A DNA stretch of 64,000 nt, taken from positions 62,001 to 126,000 of the forward strand of contig JAACJP010000042.1 of NCBI GenBank assembly GCA_013368375.1. The letters are read 5' to 3'. Positions within the stretch are counted from its first letter, which is position 1. Every line of letters begins with the position of its first letter. Positions 33,892-44,326 of the stretch are shown here, piece by piece. This stretch comes from Tricholomella constricta (taxonomy: Eukaryota; Basidiomycota; Agaricomycetes; Agaricales; Lyophyllaceae). Below the pieces are notes generated by a model that saw only the letters and a list, made by a program, of their open reading frames with translations, was not told where the DNA came from and did not search any database. The translations under genes were made by a program, and so were the position numbers.

Positions 33892-35981
33892 ATGTCCGTC
33901 GGTATGGCTAGCCTCCCGCCAAACTACTCGCTCGTCCTCGAGGACCTGCAGGGCGACTGGGACGACTGGTGAGCACTGCCTCCCGATGCGTCGCATAAGA
34001 CACGCCTCGCCATCCTTGAAGGTCTGTTAGAGGGAGTTACGGCGTTACGTGCCCAGGGGGGCGATGAACCGCGTTGGGTGTGGAAAGAGGAGGAGTCTGC
34101 GTTGCGGGCCATCTGGGCCGTCATAGGAGAGGATGCTGAATGGAAGGTGCCCTTTGGTGGCCTAGAGCCTGAGGTATGTCGTTGTTCAGTTGTTTTGACT
34201 GGCCCGTGGGTGGGCTGCTCATCCAGCCTCCCCAGAGTGAGAACGCGCGCCGTCGTCGCGCACGTCGTGCTCGCCTAGGTGCGGCGGCCAATATACGCGC
34301 TTCACAGTCGGTGGCGCCCGAGGACCTGCCAGCGTCGTCGACTGTGGCGGCTCTACCAATCGACCTGCGTCTGCCCACGACCGATGCCAAGGCTACGGTC
34401 CCTGTGGGAGCTGGAAGTGCCCTCCCAGCGTCCGCGACGGTTGACGACGCGCCCCTTCGTCCGAAGTCGGGTGCGCGATCAAGTGGTATCGCTGGCGCGG
34501 CTGCGGCTGGTGGAGATACCCATACCGTAGCGGGTGCCGTGCAGGAAGCTGAAGCGGCGACAGTTATGGCGATGGCGGAGCGGATGGGGCGGGAAGCCCT
34601 GGGGCCGATGCGAGCCCCCCTCCTGTCGCGCTCACCTCCGGCGTCCGACGTCGTTATGCTTGATCTGGCACCCCCCGCGTCGCCCGTCGCTGCCGCTCCT
34701 CCAAAGGGGAAGGCTAAAGCTAGGGCCAAGGTGACGAGCGTGCGCGACCCCGAATATCGCCCAGTGACGCTACCCCATATGTCGGCCGGAGGGGGACGTC
34801 CGAAAGCGGGTGCCGCGGGTGAGTTCGCATTTGTTTCACCCGTCATTTTTAGTCCGATCGACGGGCTCCCACTGACACCTTCAGTAGGTGGACCACCCGT
34901 CGTCCTCATCGACACGGTGCCAGCGCCAGCTAGCCGCAAGCGGAAGCGCGCTGTCGACGACGAAGGCGAGGGGTCCGCGCCCGAGGTAGTGGCGATGGTC
35001 AGCAAGGCAGAGAAGGTGCCTGGGGCGGTCAAGGCGGGGAAGGCGACTGGTAAGAAGGGGGCCACGGCGGCCAAGAAGCGGGAGCAGACTACGGCAGCGA
35101 GGAAGGCCGCCGCCGAGTTTAAGTGGCTGGAGCGACTAGAGGAGTTCAAAGTCGCCCACCCGAACCACTTCATCCGCGACGAGCCGGTAAGTTGTCGTGT
35201 GCTTTGTCGGGTCGGTCGCATTCTGATGAACTTCTAGTGCGATCGCTGCGCAGACGCCGCCGTGGATTGTTTCCAGAAGCCTGAGGGCGGGATCTGTGCG
35301 CGGTGCAAGATCTTCTCCAAGCGCTGCGAAACGGTGAAATACAAGACCGACGTGGAGGTTGGCAAAAAGTCGCGCCCCCGGAGTCGTCGTCGCGTCGCCT
35401 CCAAGTCCGTTGTGGAGGACTCAGAGGAGGACGTGGAGGTCGTGTCGCCCACTGTCGCGCGTCGCCGAGCGCGTGACTTAACGGCGCTCAGTGACGAGGA
35501 CTTCGGGCCGACTGCAGGTGCTTTTCAGTCCGCCCAGTACGCCGTCGAGGGTTCGGACATGGGCGCCAGTTTCGTTCACGGCGGACGCGTACCCCGCGGT
35601 ACCAGCCTTCCTCGTAATCGCGATTTGGATGGCCTGGGATACGCGACCGATTTGTCGCGTGTCGCCTCTCTTTCCCTGGGGGACGTCGACCGGGCCTTGT
35701 CGTCGCGTAACGCACTACTGCGGTCGCTAATCCAAGAGGCGCAGCTATGGGAATTGCGTCAGGAGATCGCCCGCTGGGGCCTCATACGGGTGCGTGAGCA
35801 ATTCGCAGGGACGGCGAACGCGATCTCTGCACTCCGTAGGCGACGCGCTGAGTTGATGCGAGCGGCTGGCGTCGAGTTCTCGGAGAGCGACAGCGGCGCG
35901 GATTCGGAGGAAGAAGCAGTGGAGACGGATGAAGAGGACGACGAAGAGGAGGCGGGAGGGGACTTGGAGGTTGGGGAGTAG
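33892..35981 (+). pseudogene. Accessory gene 2: Zn2Cys6-type protein, antisense to gag-pol (one in-frame stop)
   Basis: Exons 33892-34173, 34236-35186 and 35238-35981 (introns 62 and 51 bp) would encode about 658 residues. Introns sit at the same protein positions as in gene 1: after LEP-E and just before CDRC. Exon 1 has the same Trp domain (GDWDDW, WVWKEEESALRAIW) but a TGA at 33970-33972 aligns with a Gln codon of gene 1. Exon 2 adds an Arg-rich start (ARRRRARRAR), a low-complexity Ala/Pro region, KRKRAVDDEGEG and WLERLEEFKVAHPNHF. Exon 3 begins CDRCADAAVDC...CARCKIFSKRC (C-X2-C-X6-C-X8-C-X2-C-X6-C), then DLDGLGY, DVDRALSSR and an acidic C-terminus. The start context ACCATGT is good. Without the single stop the gene would be complete. 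Confidence 0.75.
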
Positions 35982-36354
35982 TTGTAGGTGGGGGTCGGCG
36001 TCGTGTCTGGACTCTTCTTGGTGTCGTGTTTGCGTCGTTCCTCCGCTAGAGGCGTCGCACGTATATATCTCGTGCTGTGGACTTGTCGGTGCCCGTAAAT
36101 GGGCTTTTCTTTAAAAAAAATGTAATAGATGTCGTGTGGTTCTCCTGCGGAGTCTGGCATTAAGTGTGTGATCTTGGAACTTGAGTGGGGGTTTAAAAGA
36201 ACGAAAGGAAAGACTGTCGTTCAGGGTGTTTGAACTTCGCGAACGGTCGGGTCGTGGGACGTTGGGTAGATTTAGGGCGTGAAGAAACCAGAGAGGGATA
36301 GATATCGAAATGCTTATTAAAAAGGGGGTATACGAGTAGCCGGGAGTCGAGCGG
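35982..36354. other. Convergent 3' region between accessory gene 2 and pol (B2)
   Basis: A non-coding interval where the plus-strand gene and minus-strand pol end tail to tail. It contains an A run and TGTAATAGATG (36112-36131) and a purine-rich AAAGAACGAAAGG stretch. No separate gene is seen. Confidence 0.5.
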
Positions 36355-39300
36355 CTAGTTTTGCTCGCCTTCCGATTCGGAGTCGTCGCCTACGACTTCG
36401 GGTCGGTCTTCGTCGTCAGTGATTGTTGTTGCTTCCAGTTCTCTGAGTCGCTTGGTGTCTATGTCCAGAGCGCTGTCGGGTAGGAGGATGTTGTTTCGCG
36501 CGAAGTAGGGCGCGAGTCTGAACGCTGCTACAGGCCGGTGTAAGACGGTGCCGTCCAGTTCGCAGAGGATGTAGGCGCCCCCGCGGTTGCGCGAGATCAC
36601 GACGAGCGGTCCTAGGTATCTAGATCGCATTTTGTGGTTGAGCGACTTCTCGATTTTCGTGTTGCGCATCAGGATGAGGTTTCCGCGTTTAAAGTTATAG
36701 TCGCGCAAGGTTCTGGCGTGTTTAAGTTCGAAGCGAATCGCCGCTTGTCGTCGCGCTGCGTATACGTCTGAATGCAGTCGTTCTAGGTCGGTCGCTCGTT
36801 TCTGTAGGGCGATCGCGCGACGTGTCAAGAGGTCGGTGGAGGACAGAATAGAGTCGGGCGGTGGTTGTAGGTACGTGGCTTCGACGATATCGAGTGGCAG
36901 AAGGGGTTGGGTTCCTGTCGCGGCGTAATAGGGGGAGCACCCCATTCGCTTGCGGATCGTGACGCGTTCAGCCCAGAAGACTGAATACGCGGATTGTGAC
37001 CATTTACTTTCGTTTCCGTCGGCGGCTTTGAAAAGGGATTGTCGTACGTCGAAATGGGATCGCTCGACGAGCCCGTTGGCTCTAGAGTTATAGCCCGAGA
37101 TTCGAATATTGTGTATGTGGTATTTCTTTGTGAGGTGTTCCGCGGCTTTGATGAAGGCTGGACCGTTGTCGGTTACGATTTCGCGCAGTCCGCCCCACCG
37201 GCAGATGATGTCTTCATACATCCAATCGCCGAGGGTGCGACTGTTTTCCTTTCGGAGCGCGCGCCATTCAGGAAAGTGAATCAAGGAGCAACCGACCTTG
37301 GACAATGTATTTGAAACCATTCGACGGCGGTAGGTGCATAGTGTCGATGTACATTTTTGCAAACAGTGGTGCGGGTGTCGCAACGACCGGGGGGATCAGG
37401 ACCTTGGTCGTTTGCTGGATCTGGCATATGTGACATGTCTGTACGAACCACACGACGTCGGCCCGAACATTAGGCCACCAGAAGCGTTCGAGCAAGGTTG
37501 CGCGTGTCGCGTAGAAGCGTTTATGTCCGAGGTTGTCGTGGACGGATCGCAGAATCTCTAATCGTGCATTGGGGCGGGCGACTAGTTTATGTGCGCCTTG
37601 GCTATCTCTTCTCCAGAGTCGTGTTCCGTCTAGGAAGAACCCGGTGGCGTATCGGATGAAGGTGGCGTACTGATCGTCGGACATGCCTTCTGGCCGTTCG
37701 AGGTTGGTCAATTATTGTCTAACCGCATCTATGCGTTGGTCTTGGGCTTTAGCGGCGTCGGTCCTGGGTACGTCGTCGTATGACATGTCGGTCGAATTCG
37801 CATTTGGGTCGGTTATTCCTGTATCGTCGTCGGTACGGATTCTGGGTTGTCGTGGGGAATCGGTTGCGAGTTCGTGAGTCATTGAGTCTGGTGGTACCGC
37901 GTCCGTGTATACTGCCCCCATCTCTTCCTTACTTGAGACCTGAGCCATAGCGAAGATCTGGCACACATGTAATGGCGACGGCGGCTGTGGCAGCGGTTGA
38001 ATAATGTGCATGAGTCCTTGCATTCGGTCGACCCAATCTTCGAAGTCGGCTTCTTCTGCGTCGTAGTTGTCGGCTGGATCGTCGGGTTGTCGTGGGCGCC
38101 GGGACAAACCGTCGGGTCCATGGAACGTGCCTTTAACATGGACAAGTTCGAAGTGGAACATGAGGACAGATACGATCCACCTGTTTATGGAAGCTGACGG
38201 CTGGATGTCGGGGTTGGAGAGCATTCCTTTAATGTAGCGCGCGTCGACTTCGACGACCAAGTTGCGGACGCCTATAACGTACAGTCGTAACGCGCCAAGC
38301 GCCCGAAATAGGCCGTAAAATTCGAGTTTTGGTTGAGAGAACCGTGATTCGCGGTCGTTCAGTGTAATGGAACCAAACCGATTGTATCTGCGTCGTTTCC
38401 GATCGACGGGGTCGGCTTGACAGAGGTAGAATCCGACTGCTATGTGGGAAGTGTCGACGGCCAGGATGACGGGGTCGTCCGAGGCGTAGTCGATGGGTAC
38501 GAGGGGTTTCGCTTCTGCGATCGCCTCGACGATGTCACGCTGCGCTGCAATCTGGTCGGGGCCGAACTCGAAGACTGCATCCTTGCGGGTTAGTTTTACG
38601 AGGTGGTGTGCACGATGAGCAAAGTTTTTGACGAATATCCTTAGTACTCCGACCGTTCCTAAAAACGCGCGTAACTCTGATAAGGTGGCGCACGACTTCC
38701 AATTACGCAGTAAAGCGAGTCGGCCCGCGTCGGGTATGCGACCATTGGGCGTGCAGACGTGGCCGAGGACTTTAAATTGTGGTGCGCATAAAATCAGCTT
38801 CTTGCCGGAGAAGGTGCCGCCGCAGTACTTCATGCGCTGGAGGATTCGGTTGACGTTGTTGAAGAACTCCCAGATCGCGAATCGCACATCGGCATTGTCG
38901 GGGTGTGTTTTCGGCAATCCTGTGTCCGGGTCGGGGTACCAAGTTGCTGGTCCCTTTATAGCAGCGTCGTCGATATAAGGTAGTGTATAGTCCGGGATCT
39001 CCGGTTGCAGGATGTGAGTGACGTCGTCGTGGAAGATTGGGACAGAGTTGGTCCAGCCCATAGGTAAGGTGACTAGGCGTAACGCGCCGAAAGGTGTTTG
39101 GAAAGTGGTAAGGTCGCGCGACGATGGTGCGATTAGCCGTTCGTCGTAGCCGACGAACAGGTCTAACATTGCGCCACAAATGCGACCGGCGAATTGTTCA
39201 GCGACATGGTCTGGTATCGGAGTGACCCCCGAGTGTCGGATAGTTACTCGGTTGAGCGGTTCGAGGCTGTGGACGAGGCGGAACTTGCCATTTTTCTTTA

Positions 39301-40126
39301 GAGTGCAAAACCAACGCGATCGGTAGCTGGAGTTGGACGGTTCGTAAATGCCAGCGGCGAGTTTAGTTTTGATAATGTCGCAAATTTCATCGTAGATGCC
39401 AGGCGGTATGGGGATATTTCGTTCGATCCAGGGTGTGTGTGCGACGACCGGGATATCGATAGGGGGAAAGAAATCCGATCGAAAACTACCGCGTTCGGAA
39501 TCGTCCCATGCGAAAGCGAGATTCTGCTTACACATGAGGTCGTGCATAATTGCTCGTTCGGAGGGCGTTAAGAAGTCTGGGTGTTCACGGTCTAAGTCGT
39601 CTTTTCGCTCTAGAGTGTAGCGGCCGGTGGGTTGGAAAGGTGGCGGGTTGGGGAGCAGAGTCGGCATGTCGGCGAGAGGGTCGCCCAATATTTTGCGATC
39701 GATGCGGAAGTGGTCGGGACAACTTGCTATGATCGATCGCACTTTTTGCGCTACTGGTTTGTACTTCTTTTTGGTTTGTACGCCTTTGATTTTCACCACG
39801 AAGGCGTCGGTGGCGGCGTTGGTCAGGGATTGGGTGTGGCTTCCACTATGGCGCTCGTTGTTCGGTAAAATAGTGCAGAGGGTCGTTCGTTTTTGAGGGT
39901 TAGAGTTGGTATTAACGGATTGGTCGGCGATTGCTGGCGCGGTTAGTTCGGATGCCGCGACGTAGAGTGAGGCTAGTTGCGCGTCGTAGGTGGCGTCGCT
40001 ATTAAATTCGGTCGGTAGTTCGCAGAAAGAAAGGACAGTCGGGGTATAGCTTAGTGGGTCGTACTCGAGGAGGAGTGCAAGATCGCCGTGATCTCGACTT
40101 ATTTCCTCGAGAGTATACGAAAATTT
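36355..40126 (-). pseudogene. pol: Pol of B2: reverse transcriptase, RNase H, integrase
   Basis: Pol is entered by -1 frameshift at 40120-40126; no ATG is present where B1 has one (Ala codon instead). RT keeps the catalytic YIDD (38966-38977), with SRDLTTFQTPFG and LPMGWTNSVPIFHDDV. RNase H (ILAVDTS, VEVDARYIKGML) follows. TGG-to-TAA in the RNase H-integrase linker stops the frame at 37711-37713. Integrase continues with the HHCC finger (about 37400-37530). A one-base gain near 37290 shifts the frame. The D-D-E residues (YIDTMHLP, VTDNGPAF, NGLVERSHFD) and a C-terminal LGPLVVISRNRGGAYILCELDG module then run to the stop at 36355. Two lesions; otherwise less decayed than B1. Confidence 0.93.
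40120..40126 (-). promoter_or_regulatory. Candidate -1 ribosomal frameshift site, pro-pol junction (B2)
   Basis: Minus-strand GTA AAT TTT CGT with heptamer A AAT TTT in protease register. The protease stop follows five codons later and pol is open in -1. Because this copy lacks the ATG found in B1, frameshifting is the only obvious way into pol. Confidence 0.6.
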
Positions 40127-41325
40127 ACGTCGGTCTTGGGGCGGCGACGTTGTCCGCGCGCGAAGGTCGGTATCGCGATGACCTCTCGAGTGTTCGGGTC
40201 GGTGTTGGTTATGATCGTATCGTCGGCGGATCTCGTTTTCACGTTAGAGCAAGTAAGTACGTCGAACGGGCGGCCGAGGAGTATATCGTATGCGGGATTG
40301 CGAATGACGTGCATTTGGAGGTAGAGCGTGACCTCTCCTATCGTACAAGGTACGTTTCGTGCTAGACCGAGCGACGGGTCGGTTGTTCCATTCGCTGATT
40401 GCATCTGCAGCACTATAGTTGGGTCGTATTTGACCCCTAATCCATGGCAAACTTCTTCCGACATGGCTATGATCTGGCACCCGCTGTCGACGATGCTTTC
40501 TATCTGTTCTCTCGCGTCGACCATTATCATGATCGACCTGAGTGCATGCGATTCCATTGCGACGATCAGTCGGTCCGGATGCTCGCCGGGTAGTGGTGTC
40601 TGGTAATACGTGTCGTAGATGTCGCCGGTGACTAGCGCTCCGGGCGGTGGCGTCGCGTTGTCGCTGTTGGATTCGCAAGGTAGTGCGTCGAGTTCCTCAA
40701 TGAACGCCGACGTGGGGACTTCTTGGTATACCGTTGTGAGGTTGCCGGCGACGATACGCTTCGGTGTATTAGCTTCCCTAAACTTTCCGCGAACCTCTGG
40801 CGCTACCCCGCAGAGTTCTCGAACTGTGACCGGTATGGTGGCGTCGAGTGCGCGTTCGAATAGAGTCGTTGATTTGGTTGGATCTGTAATGGGCGCTTGT
40901 GTGCGATACGCACTGTCGGCTTTCGCCTTCTCCGTGGCGGCTAAGTTTCGCGTGGTAGGGGGGATGTATCGGTTCTCAGGAATGTTAGAGAAAGGGTGTA
41001 CTGGAGTCTGTTCGTGGGCATTGCCTGTGGCGTCGGTCTTGGTACTGGGGATCAGAGGTATGTTGGACGGTGGCGGGGGAGCCTTGGCTTGGCTTTTCGT
41101 CGCGTCCGAGACGGGCTGCGACGCGGGCGCTGACTTGTTGACTGGTGCGATCCTTGGTTGGTCGGCGTCTTGAACGGTTTCGACCGTGACGGGTCGCTTT
41201 TGCGGTGCGCGGCTAATAAGTTCTACGCCGTCGAACACCTCTTTCCTTGCGCGCAGGGTGTTGAGTTCTCGTTCTAACACGATCATGCGATCCTCGATTT
41301 TCAGGTCATGGTCGGTGACGTCGTT

Positions 41326-41711
41326 AATCGAGTTTAAACATTTGTTTACGCAAGTCCAACGAAAATCACAATGGGCCCTGGACTTGCACGTGACCCACGC
41401 GTCCAATCCAACATGCGCATACACAGGTCGCGTCTCCGTGTCGCAGCCCCTAGACTGTCTAGCGTCTACTCGTCATCGATGTTTCTCATCATGACCGATC
41501 TAAACCTCCGGGCCCTACCTACGCCATAGAAGAGGAATTGGCGGCGAGCGAGACATCCCCCGGGATTCCCTCACGCAAATTCCCCTCTTCTAGGTTAGCC
41601 CGTAGTTTTTCTAGCCATCCTCAGGGATTCGCTCACCAATATTCCCCCGGGAAGTGCTCCAGGGCCCACAGATTTCAGTCGTCCGTGCCTGCTCCCGCAG
41701 CGCCCTGAGTT
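41326..41711. mobile_element. 386-bp insertion in B2 gag
   Basis: Absent from B1 at the same point (near 23998). It is flanked by TCGTT (41321-41325 and 41712-41716), a 5-bp duplication. It has no coding capacity and no TG..CA ends or A tail. It contains AGTCCAACGAAA (41353-41364), an inverted match to the junction on its right side (41710-41721). It may be a non-autonomous element; class unknown. Confidence 0.7.
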
Positions 41712-43257
41712 TCGTTGGACTGTAGTATTTCCAACATCATGCTCTCGGTCGGGTTCGCGTTCGCTGATAGCTGTCCTGTCGCCATTTGGCCGGGGTTGCG
41801 TCTGTGCCACTCGTCTAACTTGGCTTTTATGTATCGGCCTGGAGTTCCCGCCGGTATGCGCGCGCCGCTTGGTAGGCCTATCTTGTTGTCGTCGGTTCGT
41901 CGGCAGCGTCCTTCGGTCGCGTATGTTTGATGTATGGGACAGTTAGGAATATAATGTCCTTCACCACCGCAGAAGTGGCAGTTGTCATTAGGTGACTGAT
42001 TCGGTCGGCCGCCGTCGCCTCCTTTGTCTTGTCCTAAGCGTTGGATATGTTGTTCCAACAGGTTGATTCTTTCGTAGAGCTCTTCCAACTTGAGGGGCTG
42101 TCCCGTGTTAGGCGACTTGGTCGCGCCCGTTAACGACCCGCTTGGCGCGATCGTAATTTGTGGGGGCGCGCCCGATGGCGCTTCCTGTCGTTGGCCGGCG
42201 TTTGTTCCGTGGAGGATATGTTCCGCCGCAGCGCGAACGGTTTCCGTGGCGTAGGGGTCGTCGGGATGGTGGTTCGGGTTTAGGATCTCGAGCCTGCGAT
42301 GGATCTTTGACCATAGATCGGACTGGAACGCGCGACGGAATTGGCGGTCGCGTTCGTTTATCGAAAGTCGGTTTTTGCTGACAAGGAACTGGGTAACAGA
42401 AAGGAACTGTCGGTAATATTCCCCGAGGTCACTATTCGACTGGATCCCGAGTCGGTGTCGTTCTCTGATCAGGTAGTCGAGGTCGGCCATTGAATACTTT
42501 CTTTCTTCGCTTGCGCCTGGGTAAAGCGCCATTATCGCTTTTCGCCAGTCGTCGTATGTGGTACCGACTGCGAATTCGTCAAGTTGCTCCCACAGATCCG
42601 CGGTATCGATGTCGGTGTATCGCGTAGTGTGTGTTTTCTTTTCTTGCTCATCTACGACGTTACACTCGATGAAGAGATGATTTAAGTCCGAAAAATATCG
42701 GCGCAGTTCACGCGCGCGTTCGGGTACGAACGTCGGCGCCGAGCTTTGTCCGCGTGCGGGCATCGGCTTTATAATGATTGGTGGTTGTGCCATGATAGAT
42801 GGTATTGGTTTCGGGATAGGGGACGGGGAGGGGGAATACGACGGTGAAGAAGAATCTGAGATTTCTGGGGTCGCGGGCGATAGATAGGGGAGTCTAAATT
42901 CAACTCCTTGATCGGTGGTAGGAGGTTCCGACGCAAAGGGGTCGAAAGCTAGGTCGGGTTGCGCGGTTGGTTCGGGGAGCGGTGTTTGATCGGTCGGGGT
43001 AGGCGACGGTAGTGTCGACGAAGGGCTATAGAAGAGCGGGCTGAGGTTGTTATGGATCGCGCGGTGTGGGGTTACTGAGCGGAAGAACGGGGAGAGCAAT
43101 TCTGAGTCGGTGTCGACTTGTCCGAGAGCAGCGCGAATTTCGGCACGGAGGGTTCGGGCTTTAGCTTCTTGTCGGGTTGCGGGCGGAATGGTCGACGAGT
43201 CGTAGGTTTTTATGAACAAGAGGAATGAGGTTGCGTGTTCGGCGGTGGCTTTTAAAA

Positions 43258-43275
43258 CCCTCGCGGTGGGCTCCA
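43258..43275 (-). other. Primer binding site of B2
   Basis: Minus-strand TGGAGCCCACCGCGAGGG, three bases from the 5' LTR end. Identical in B1 despite divergence around it. Confidence 0.75.
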
Positions 43276-43278
43276 GAA

Positions 43279-44322
43279 TGATAGAGCTAGAAGGCCTGTA
43301 GGTGCTGTGCACAACAACAAAACAACTAACAACTATGGGGGGCGAGAAATGTTAAAAGTTCCCAAACACGCGAGTGTGCAGGGCTTGTAAGGGTTGTTTG
43401 ACGAAGGTAAGGGACGATCCGACTCGTAGCTAGTCGAACCGACAACAACGCGACGGGGGCGATGGAACGCGACGTTCCCGAGTGGAACGGGTTAGCGACG
43501 CGACTTTGGGTGTCGGTCGTGCGACAACGAGACGAACGGGGTTAATACGGAGAACTCACGGGTTCGGGCGATGAGTACGAGGCGACAGAGACGGCAGTTA
43601 CGAGATTTACGACAGTGGCGACGGTTTATACGATGAGGACGGTGCAGAGACGACAGAGACGACGGTTTCGAGCTATTCACTCTGAGTGTGAGGGAAAATA
43701 CGGGCTGTAATTCACTGGGGGAGGTAGGTAGTACATGGGTATGTTTTTATACTATGTGACCGACTCGCCTCTCGCAGGCCGGCGAGGCAGGTGTTTTACT
43801 GGTTTATTGAGACAAGCGTCGCCAAGCTTGGTACCACGCGGCGCTTTTTTAGAGAGTGTGGCGCTCCTTGGCTCGGCAAAGGGGCTTTTGATCGGTTCGA
43901 GGCGTCGGGTCGGATGTGTGATTGGTGGCGGCTTTTCGATCGGTAGTGGCTCTTGGAGGCGGAACTCCGTGGTGCGGCCGGATCCTCTCTGCGAATGGCT
44001 GGGCAAGGTGTTTCCTAGGGTAATTTCAAATCGGGTTTGGTTGTCGCCGGGTTGAGACCTTGGCATACAAACGTGCGCGGTCGCTGACAGGTTATACGGC
44101 ATTCCGTGCTCCGTGTACCCAGGGAGAAGAACTGGCGTTTCACGTTACTCTGTCTCTTGGTCGGTACGTCGGTCGTTTGGTCGTATTGTCGGTCGGTCTG
44201 TCGTATTGTCGGTCGGTCGGTTTAGCGCTTCGGTCGTATTCGGGAGTGTGTTCGTTGTGGCGCAGCGGTTGAGGTCCGTATTATGGGCTGGCTCTGTGTA
44301 TAGCGCGGGACGGTGCTCATCA
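43279..44322 (-). repeat. 5' LTR of B2
   Basis: 1,044 bp. It is the partner of 30967-32029, with about eight substitutions, one single-base gap and one fewer 20-bp repeat unit. Confidence 0.95.
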
Positions 44323-44326
44323 GCGG

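Larger units (their letters stand above)
40099..43250 (-). pseudogene. gag-pro: Gag-protease of B2, interrupted by a 386-bp insertion
   Basis: Gag (about 43250-41717) contains the core ERARELRRYFSDLNHLFIE, WEQLDEFAVGTTYDDWRKA and RLGIQSNSDLGEYYRQFL. A zinc knuckle CHFCGGEGHYIPNC (CX2CX4HX4C) follows at about 41948-41989. The frame is broken by the insertion at 41326-41711. Downstream it is open to 40099 and includes the protease site IESIVDSGCQIIAM (about 40475-40520) and YDILLGRPFDVL. The initiator Met is uncertain: the frame is open back through the PBS into the LTR, and the first Met of the conserved part is in IMAQPPIIIKPM. Confidence 0.85.
30967..44322 (-). mobile_element. Element B2: 13.4-kb Gypsy-type retrotransposon with two antisense accessory genes
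   Basis: It is flanked by GCGG (30963-30966 and 44323-44326). LTRs at 30967-32029 and 43279-44322 differ at about 8 sites plus one 20-bp repeat unit, so the insertion is recent. Gag-pro-pol is on the minus strand. PBS (43258-43275) and PPT (32030-32043) confirm polarity. Two three-exon genes with Zn2Cys6-type clusters occupy 32194-35981 on the plus strand, between pol and the 3' LTR. Gag carries a 386-bp insertion, and pol has one stop and one frameshift, so this copy cannot make all its proteins. Confidence 0.95.

Noticed and set aside
43255..43312. Gag start inside the LTR of B2 (MHSTYRPSS...)
   Set aside because: This ATG lies in the LTR and the frame crosses the primer binding site; it is open by chance and poorly placed for a retroviral-type leader.
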